Position numbers and translations under genes: made by a program. Positions 51,481 to 56,584 of a DNA stretch of 56,584 nt are shown here, piece by piece. The stretch is from a virus, in IMG/VR virus record IMGVR_UViG_3300040801_004012, positions 1 to 56,584 of that record. One strand, 5' to 3'. Within the stretch, counting starts at the first letter, position 1; each line of letters opens with the position of its first letter. Below the pieces are notes generated by a model. That model made no database searches and was not told where the DNA came from. It saw only the letters and a program-made list of their open reading frames with translations.

Positions 51481-51566
51481 TCAGGCCGCCTCCGGGGCAG
51501 CCTCGAAAACGGCCTTTGCCGGGCGCTTGAAGAAGCCAAACTTCTCGTCATCGTCAGGATGCTCAT
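51481..51566 (-). pseudogene. Possible decayed small gene
   Basis: Between the P3 genes and P2 there is a good ribosome site (GGGAGAG) and ATG (51564-51566). The ATG frame gives an Arg/Ser-rich product, while a neighbouring frame without any start reads as plausible protein (EHPDDDEKFGFFKRPAKAVF ...) and stops at 51481. A single indel after the ATG would explain this. Chance cannot be excluded. Confidence 0.3.
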
Positions 51567-51576
51567 TGTTCTCTCC

Positions 51577-51792
51577 CTACTCTGATTCGATGGCGGCGCG
51601 GACAACGTCGATGACTGCTGCCCACTGCTCGCCGGTCATGTGATTAAAGTGGCAAACATAGATGCTGGGGATAGACAGCCGCAGCCCATCTTCCCCGGAG
51701 AAGTAGAAGTACCCGCTGCCCTTGACCAGCTCAATATCAAGGCCCGGGAACTCGGACACGATGGCGCTATTTAGCTGAGCAAGAGATCGCAT
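51577..51792 (-). CDS. Small hypothetical protein
   Basis: A 71-residue alpha/beta protein from the ATG in a TAATG overlap with the preceding gene; the longer frame upstream is Arg/Ala-rich and lies over that gene. It contains ELVKGSGYFYFSGEDG and HMTGEQWAAVIDVV. Short phage proteins with this type of strand-strand-helix are common; function unknown. Confidence 0.7.
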   Translation of the reverse strand: MRSLAQLNSAIVSEFPGLDIELVKGSGYFYFSGEDGLRLSIPSIYVCHFNHMTGEQWAAVIDVVRAAIESE

Positions 51793-52025
51793 TACGCGAC
51801 CCCCCGCTTCATAGTGGCCAAGGGCTCGAGCTCGTCCAGCTTCTCGTCCCAGCCACGCTTGAGCTCTTGCCCAACAGCAAAGCCGTTCGGCTGAGCATCG
51901 ATCATGCCGAGCAGGCCGGCGCGTGCCGCTATCACGGCTGTGCGCTGATCCGCATTTTGACAACAAAGGTGCAGCGTGATTGCTAAGCTGGAACCCATCT
52001 CAAAAGCGTCTTTCTTGCAAATCAT
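51792..52025 (-). CDS. Small hypothetical protein, first gene of the P3 operon
   Basis: A 77-residue mostly helical protein from the ATG after AGGAGCTGCACC. It contains a CC pair (residues 21-22) and ends basic. It is the first gene behind promoter P3 (52067-52095). No family recognised. Confidence 0.68.
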   Translation of the reverse strand: MICKKDAFEMGSSLAITLHLCCQNADQRTAVIAARAGLLGMIDAQPNGFAVGQELKRGWDEKLDELEPLATMKRGVA

Positions 52026-52043
52026 GGTGCAGCTCCTCTCCAA

Positions 52044-52059
52044 GTGGCGACATTGCCAC
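52044..52059 (-). promoter_or_regulatory. 5' stem-loop downstream of promoter P3
   Basis: Read leftward: GTGGC-AATGTC-GCCAC, a 5-bp stem beginning 7 bases after the -10 box. TGGCAATGTCG is shared with the leader of cro on the other strand. Confidence 0.5.
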
Positions 52060-52066
52060 AGGGCGA

Positions 52067-52095
52067 ATATTAGTTCATACAATACTGGGGTGCAA
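52067..52095 (-). promoter_or_regulatory. Leftward early promoter P3, near-copy of the recT promoter
   Basis: Read leftward: TTGCAC (52090-52095), 17 bases, TAATAT (52067-52072). Over 30 bases it differs from the recT promoter at only about four places, including the operator centre ACTGG. The half sites are degenerate (TACAAT / GGTGCA). The shared sequence implies shared control, perhaps with weaker repressor binding. Confidence 0.72.
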
Positions 52096-52130
52096 GTTTT
52101 TTTTGCATCAGGGCATTAAATCCTCTCCCG

Positions 52131-52601
52131 GTGCGGGATAATCCAGCGACCATATCCAGATCTGCAGGCCAAAAAGTGATAGATGAGGCGCTCAAAATTG
52201 CGCGGAGGCTGATCTCCCAGCACGAAGGCGTTCGCCGCTTCCCGTACCGCTGCACGGCGGACAAGCTGAGCATAGGCATCGGGCGGAATCTTGACGACCG
52301 CGGCCTGTCTATGTCAGAAATCGAATATCTTTTCGAAAACGACCTGCAGGAGGCAAGGCGTACAGCGCAAGCGTATACTTACTTCGCGGGGCTGAACGAG
52401 GCGCGACAGGCTGCCATTCTGGACATGGCATTCCAGCTAGGATCCCCAAGATTGGCCGGATTTGTGCGTATGCACAAAAACATGGAGGCTGGCGACTACG
52501 CCGCCGCGGCCGACGAATGTCTGGACTCCCGATATGCCAAGCAGGTGCCAGCCCGGGCGCAGCGCATAGCACAAATTATCAGATCAGGTGAGCACGAGTG
52601 A
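52131..52601 (+). CDS. Endolysin (T4-type lysozyme, GH24)
   Basis: A muramidase of up to 156 residues that cleaves the glycan backbone of peptidoglycan. The catalytic Glu is in LISQHEG; then come eight residues, a Cys (in YRCT) where T4 has Asp20, and SIGIGRN. The E-x8-(D/C) spacing is normal, as many phage lysozymes use Cys here. There is no signal or SAR segment, so release depends on the holin at 17484. The GTG at 52131 lacks a ribosome site; a GTG at 52176 (141 residues) is possible. It stands far from the other lysis genes. Confidence 0.88.
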   Translation: MRDNPATISRSAGQKVIDEALKIARRLISQHEGVRRFPYRCTADKLSIGIGRNLDDRGLSMSEIEYLFENDLQEARRTAQAYTYFAGLNEARQAAILDMAFQLGSPRLAGFVRMHKNMEAGDYAAAADECLDSRYAKQVPARAQRIAQIIRSGEHE

Positions 52602-55582
52602 AGTGGACTCCTGAGATACTGGTAAACGGCCCCAGCCTCTGGGTCGACGCCACAGAAAATGTATCTGACACCAGCGGGCTTGTTGACTCCATAACGGATC
52701 GAGCCAGTGGCCACGTATTCAATGGCACTGGGGTCAACCGGCCAAGCATTAACACCGAAACGCTGAACAGCCTGCCGGTTCTGGATTTCAGCGGCAACCA
52801 GCGGCTTGTTTCTAATCAGGCGACCACTGCATACACCTACCTGAACAACGGAACCCCGGTGTGGGCGTTCATCGTTATGCAGGCAGATGTTAAGAACGCC
52901 AACTTCGCTGTTTTCGGAACTGGTCGAGGCGCTAGTGCAACGCGTGGCTGGTCCTTTAATGCCGACAACCGGTCTGCAGTTCCGCGCGACGAGCAGGCCA
53001 CTGCTCTGGTGTCGAATGGGACCACATCAGCACCGATTAACAACACCTCCACCGTAGGGTACGCGCCTCAGGGCCAGTACAACCTGTTCTCGATTTTTAC
53101 AGACCCCAACGAGAGCCCGGTTGCTGATAGATCGTTTATGCGTCGCGATGGGGGTAATCAGATTGCCACCAACACCAGCGCCACCTCAGCCAGCAGCGGC
53201 GCCCCTGCATATACCATGCACATCGGAACCTTCGGTGATCTTAGCTTTCCTCTGGAGGGCCAGATCGCTGAAATCATTATCGTGCAAGGCACCATGCCGT
53301 CTCTGGAGCAGTCCAAAGTAGAGTGGTATCTGGCCGACAAGTGGGGCCTCACCCTAGCATCCGGGCACCCATTTGAGAGCTCAGATCCGGTTGTCACAAT
53401 TGACGATATTGTGGCCCTCGACGATCCGTATGCTTACTACAAGCTGGACGAGGCCAGCGGAAACCTTGCCGACACATCCGGCAACGGGCACACACTGACC
53501 GCGTCTGGCACGATAGCATACGAAGAGCCAAACATAATCGATGTTGCCGGGGCCGTGGATGTGAGCGCTGGCGGCAACATGGTCGACGGATCTGCTGCTG
53601 GATATGTGAACGACGGCGCTCTGACGTTCATGGCAGCCGTCAGGCCTGATGCGTTTACAGGCAGCTCGCATATCATTCACCTCGGTGACTTCGCGAACGG
53701 ATCCTCTCGCGGCATAGCCTTGACTCAAGAGTCAGACCGCAAGCTGCAGGTCATTGGGTGGTCCAGCGGGTATAAGAGTGTCTCCACCACGAACCCCGTC
53801 ATGGTCTCTGGAGAAAACATCCTCCTGCATGTTGTCATCACGACATCCAACGTGAGCTTCTATGTGGACGGGGTGCTGCTGGAGACGCTGTCAGGCTTCA
53901 ACTACAACAACCTGATAACGTCACCCCGGATCAATATTGGGTCCAACAAGTCAACGGTAAACACCGCATATTACGAGGGCGCAATCGGGCATGCTGCGAT
54001 CTTCAATGCCGCGCTGACCGCGGACCAAATCTCTCGCTATGCGAACTTTGTCCTGTCTGGCCCGACGATAGATACCCAGCCGGCAAATAGTACCGTCGAC
54101 GAGAACACCACGGCTACTTTCACGGTGGCGGCCACAGCCAGCTCTGGCACGCTGAGCTACCAGTGGCAAGAGGACACTGGATCCGGGTTTGCAGACATGT
54201 CTGGCGAGACTGCGGCGACGCTGGATTTCACTGCCGTTGAGGCGGATAGCGGAAACCTGTATCGCTGCGTTGTGACAGACGGCGGCGGATCGCTGACCTC
54301 GGATTCCGCCACGCTGACAGTCACCTCGCTGGCGCCGACGATTGACACTCAGCCCGCGGACTCTACCGTCAATGAAAACACGACCGCGACATTCACTGTT
54401 GCGGCCACCGCGTCAGCTGGGTCCCTTTCGTACCAGTGGCAGGATGACACTGGCGCCGGGTTCTCCAACATGGTCGGGGAGACCGCGGCTACGCTGGACT
54501 TCACGGCAGTAGAGGCCGACGACGGCAACCTCTATCGCTGCGTGGTTACGGACAGCAACGGCAGCATCAACACCAGCTCAGCGACGCTAACGGTTACCCC
54601 GCTTGCTCCGACGATTGACACGCAGCCAGTCAGCCAGTCTGTGGCGGAATTCAGCGATGCGACCTTCACGGTTGCGGCGACCGCAACTGCAGGGGCTCTG
54701 AGCTACCAGTGGCGCGAAGACTCTGTCGACATGGCCGGGGAGACATCGGACACCCTGACGTTCACGGTCGCTCTCGCGGACAACGGGAATAGCTATGATG
54801 TTGTCGTAACCGACAGCAACGGATCGATCACATCCAATGCCGCGGTGCTCACGGTCACTGATGCCTCGCCGACGATCGACACGCAGCCCTCGGACGTCAA
54901 TGTGATTGAGGGCAACCCGGCATCATTCACGGTGGCCGCGACCGGGGTGTCTGGCGCCCTCACCTACCAGTGGTATGACGCCAGCGACGACTCCGCGATA
55001 TCCGGGGAGACCGGGACCACGCTGACCGTCGACACGGTGCTCGCGGACAACGGCAACACGTACTACGTCATCGTCACAGATGACTCGGGGTCCACGCAGT
55101 CCAGCACGGTCACCCTCACTGTGTCTGAATTTGTTCTGAATTTCACTGTTGATCTGGATCCGGAAACGTCCGTCTTCCAGTATTCGGAGAAGCGCTTCGA
55201 CGTCAGTGAGCCCGGGGCCGTGCAGTATGACTGGTACGTCAACGGCGTACTCGAGCAGTCGTCCAGTCGGTCATGGTTCAGGCGCGCATTCACCCCCGCC
55301 GAAGAGGGGGCCCAAGTCTTCGCCCGGGCGTTCATCGAGAGCGGCGCTTTTGGCGATAGCACGACCTCCACCATAGTTGTGCTTCAGTCCAATATTGTAG
55401 ATAATACTGAACAGCCCACACCAAGCGAAAAAAGCACTCCGGTGATCAAGCGGTTCAGGTCTGTAGACTGGTCCGCACAGGCAGCAGCTCTGGAGGGAGA
55501 GGTAGTGGAGACAGAGGATTATATCTTCAGCGGCCGCACGTTCACCCGACGCGACAGACTGAGGAATCCCAGAAAAGACTGA
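52598..55582 (+). CDS. Fibre-like protein with LamG domains and four Ig-like repeats
   Basis: A 994-residue protein from a GTG overlapping the endolysin stop (GTGA). Residues about 5-250 and 265-485 look like two LamG/concanavalin jelly rolls (LVDSITDRASG; YYKLDEASGNLADTSGNGHTL). Then four Ig-like repeats of about 90 residues (488-847), each opening with TIDTQP and ending with LTV. A unique C-terminus (848-994) ends in basic residues. It is probably an exposed tail or capsid fibre binding surface sugars. Position after the endolysin rather than with the tail genes is notable. Confidence 0.78.
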   Translation: MKWTPEILVNGPSLWVDATENVSDTSGLVDSITDRASGHVFNGTGVNRPSINTETLNSLPVLDFSGNQRLVSNQATTAYTYLNNGTPVWAFIVMQADVKNANFAVFGTGRGASATRGWSFNADNRSAVPRDEQATALVSNGTTSAPINNTSTVGYAPQGQYNLFSIFTDPNESPVADRSFMRRDGGNQIATNTSATSASSGAPAYTMHIGTFGDLSFPLEGQIAEIIIVQGTMPSLEQSKVEWYLADKWGLTLASGHPFESSDPVVTIDDIVALDDPYAYYKLDEASGNLADTSGNGHTLTASGTIAYEEPNIIDVAGAVDVSAGGNMVDGSAAGYVNDGALTFMAAVRPDAFTGSSHIIHLGDFANGSSRGIALTQESDRKLQVIGWSSGYKSVSTTNPVMVSGENILLHVVITTSNVSFYVDGVLLETLSGFNYNNLITSPRINIGSNKSTVNTAYYEGAIGHAAIFNAALTADQISRYANFVLSGPTIDTQPANSTVDENTTATFTVAATASSGTLSYQWQEDTGSGFADMSGETAATLDFTAVEADSGNLYRCVVTDGGGSLTSDSATLTVTSLAPTIDTQPADSTVNENTTATFTVAATASAGSLSYQWQDDTGAGFSNMVGETAATLDFTAVEADDGNLYRCVVTDSNGSINTSSATLTVTPLAPTIDTQPVSQSVAEFSDATFTVAATATAGALSYQWREDSVDMAGETSDTLTFTVALADNGNSYDVVVTDSNGSITSNAAVLTVTDASPTIDTQPSDVNVIEGNPASFTVAATGVSGALTYQWYDASDDSAISGETGTTLTVDTVLADNGNTYYVIVTDDSGSTQSSTVTLTVSEFVLNFTVDLDPETSVFQYSEKRFDVSEPGAVQYDWYVNGVLEQSSSRSWFRRAFTPAEEGAQVFARAFIESGAFGDSTTSTIVVLQSNIVDNTEQPTPSEKSTPVIKRFRSVDWSAQAAALEGEVVETEDYIFSGRTFTRRDRLRNPRKD
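54058..55125 (+). repeat. Four tandem Ig-like coding repeats
   Basis: Repeat units begin near 54058, 54331, 54604 and 54874, each about 270 bases, encoding TIDTQP ... FTVAAT ... YQW ... LTV. The first two are closest in sequence. Ig repeats of this kind evolve by duplication and recombination and vary in number among relatives. Confidence 0.75.
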
Positions 55583-55604
55583 ATCTATCCGAGGAGGACG
55601 ATTC

Positions 55605-55733
55605 GTGACACTGGACGCAGACCCCCGCCATTGCTTCGTGATCCACGAGGCGACCCCGTATACAAAACACCAGATGAACTACCTGAGCGAGCTCTGCTCA
55701 GCGACCTTTACATTTGAGGGAGGGTTGCCGTGA
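55605..55733 (+). CDS. Small hypothetical protein
   Basis: A 42-residue frame from a GTG with GAGGAGG 8 bases upstream (91-97 of that line). The product contains two Cys and an aromatic helix (YTKHQMNYLSELC). It ends in a GTGA overlap with the next gene. Strong ribosome site and coupling support it. Confidence 0.6.
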   Translation: MTLDADPRHCFVIHEATPYTKHQMNYLSELCSATFTFEGGLP

Positions 55734-55915
55734 TCATGATGATCTACATGACCGGGTTCTCGTTTGCTTGGGGGTATCTTCTTGGATACGAGGCGCCGGA
55801 GACGCCCCGCGAGATGGCGATCTGCACCGGCATTACTGTGCTCTGGCCTGTCCTGTTTCTGGTTTACCTGTATATCCGGTACTCGCAGATGGTCGAGTCT
55901 CGCGATGAAGAGTGA
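55730..55915 (+). CDS. Small two-helix membrane protein
   Basis: A 61-residue protein from a GTG overlapping the previous stop. Hydrophobic stretches at about 3-19 and 33-49 with an acidic end (VESRDEE). Probably inner membrane; function unknown. It resembles in size the membrane protein at 359-571. Confidence 0.65.
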   Translation: MIMMIYMTGFSFAWGYLLGYEAPETPREMAICTGITVLWPVLFLVYLYIRYSQMVESRDEE

Positions 55916-56087
55916 GCCAAGCCAGTGGTATGACTGGATAGGGGCAGAGCCACAGGCCGACGGCACTGTTGTTCTGGATATGATGGGGCCAGTTCGCCCT
56001 ATGGTAATCGAGGTTAGAGGGCTTGTTGACGCGCATCAGGGGGCCCAAGAGATCCTGCAGCGCCAATTTAGAGAGAAGTTCATCTGA
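55905..56087 (+). CDS. Small hypothetical protein
   Basis: A 60-residue protein from the ATG overlapping the end of the membrane-protein gene. It contains WYDWIGAEPQADGTVVLDM, a pattern suggesting a small beta domain, and a late helix. The longer frame upstream is Arg-rich and rejected. No family recognised. Confidence 0.62.
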   Translation: MKSEPSQWYDWIGAEPQADGTVVLDMMGPVRPMVIEVRGLVDAHQGAQEILQRQFREKFI

Positions 56088-56106
56088 TGTTCGGGAGAGA
56101 GGGGTA

Positions 56107-56511
56107 ATGACAGCACACAAGCACGCAGAATTGATGGCGCAGTACGCGCAGGATGCGATGGAGACGGACAGGCCGTGGGAGCGGTGGGAGTTTATAAATT
56201 TTGCAGATTACCCATATTGGCGACCTTGCAGCGACCACTCGATGTGCTTTCGAGAATCCTATCAATACCGCCGCAAGCCCCGCACAGTCACGAGGACCAT
56301 CACCTACCCGGAGCCAATGCGGGAAGCGCCAGAGGTAGGCAGTAAGTATTGGGTCCCCGACCTTGACATTCCCGGCGTGCCCACAGTCTTCGAATGGCGC
56401 GACGACGATTACGATAGATGGGCGCTGAAATACGGCCTATGCCACAGTACTGTCGAGGCCGCAGTGGCCCACGCACGGGCGCTTATAGGGGGTGGGGATG
56501 AAAATACTTGA
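56107..56511 (+). CDS. Hypothetical Trp/Tyr-rich protein
   Basis: A 134-residue protein after GAGAGAGGGG. The first part is a helix (HAELMAQYAQDAMET), then an aromatic segment RPWERWEF ... YPYWRPC ... YQYRRKPRT, found in many short phage proteins of unknown role. Its end overlaps the partial gene at the window edge. Confidence 0.68.
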   Translation: MTAHKHAELMAQYAQDAMETDRPWERWEFINFADYPYWRPCSDHSMCFRESYQYRRKPRTVTRTITYPEPMREAPEVGSKYWVPDLDIPGVPTVFEWRDDDYDRWALKYGLCHSTVEAAVAHARALIGGGDENT

Positions 56512-56584
56512 GTTCCTCGGTTATGGCATTAACGCGCCGCGAGTTTACATACCAGCGGAAAACATAATCAGCTTTCACTTAATC
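56498..56584 (+). CDS. Partial gene cut by the window end
   Basis: Begins with GGGGTGGGG and ATG and runs open for 29 codons to the edge (MKILEFLGYGINAPRV ... SFHL). The early RVYIPAENI beta strand suggests a small beta-rich phage protein. Its C-terminus is missing. Joining it to the first bases of the window gives a stop after 15 more codons and no convincing protein. Confidence 0.55.
   Translation, partial: MKILEFLGYGINAPRVYIPAENIISFHLI

Noticed and set aside
1-56584. Integrase, excisionase or CI-type repressor that would show a temperate life style
   Set aside because: A Cro-like gene and operator are present, but no tyrosine or serine recombinase and no CI-sized repressor could be found, so temperance is not claimed.
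1-56584. tRNA genes and phage DNA or RNA polymerase
   Set aside because: No tRNA-like cloverleaf was noticed while reading and no polymerase motifs appear in any long frame; a tRNA search program would settle this.
56498-56584. Direct joining of the window ends as a circular genome
   Set aside because: The joined frame gives a stop after 15 codons with an unlike composition, so either bases are missing or the ends are not neighbours.

Overview
The window is almost entirely one double-stranded DNA bacteriophage genome, read as a short-tailed phage (podovirus) of a Gram-negative bacterium. The Gram-negative host follows from an i-spanin/o-spanin pair with a lipobox and from a T4-type lysozyme. 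No bacterial genes, tRNAs, rRNAs, integrase or CI-type repressor were seen. The gene order (TerS, TerL, portal, scaffold, capsid, decoration, adaptor, nozzle-like protein, fibres, lysis genes, internal virion proteins, one giant multidomain protein) recalls the Bcep22/BPP-1 type of podophage. That comparison is from memory of the families, not from a search. The host genus cannot be given. Coding density is very high, many stops and starts overlap (ATGA/GTGA), and GTG and TTG starts are common. The last gene is cut by the window end and the first may be cut by the window start. A cluster of small genes at the right end and another at the left end look alike, which suggests a permuted or circularising genome, but the simple end-to-end join gives no convincing gene.

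Layout. (1) 1-4860/5020, rightward: small genes, then small and large terminase and short hypotheticals, closed by a strong terminator at 5061-5111. (2) 5132-16751: head and tail morphogenesis, from portal to a large receptor-binding/tailspike-like protein. (3) 16828-18347: lysis genes (a membrane-anchored PAS-domain protein, a holin-like protein and the spanins); the endolysin lies far away at 52131. (4) 18377-35826: four internal virion protein candidates and a 4180-residue giant protein of the 'polyvalent' class with ParB-like, JAMM/RadC-like, ADP-ribosyltransferase-like and HExxH zincin-like segments, probably ejected with the DNA. (5) 35780-41429, leftward: recT, a YqaJ-type exonuclease, a DUF1351-like gene, ssb, an exported protein, three tiny genes and dut, then a regulatory hub and two or three further small genes. 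(6) 41660-49808, rightward: cro, a Lin1244/DUF4373-type DNA-binding gene, a probable replication origin, an SF2 helicase, a primase, and a train of nuclease and nucleotide-pool genes. (7) 49798-52025, leftward: small early genes under two related promoters, including an exported protein with a PEP-CTERM-like tail. (8) 52131-end, rightward: endolysin, a second fibre-like protein with LamG and Ig-like repeats, and small genes.

How it works together. A Cro-like protein (41660) sits between divergent promoters. The leftward one contains a 17-bp lambda-like operator. A closely similar promoter recurs at 52067-52095 and a related one at 51443-51471; each, like the cro promoter itself, is followed within about 10 bases by a small stem-loop that would begin the mRNA. 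This promoter-plus-5'-hairpin family, the hairpin/pentamer/AT-palindrome block at 42265-42413 (candidate origin), the PAS protein in the lysis cassette and the giant polyvalent protein are the most interesting parts of the window.
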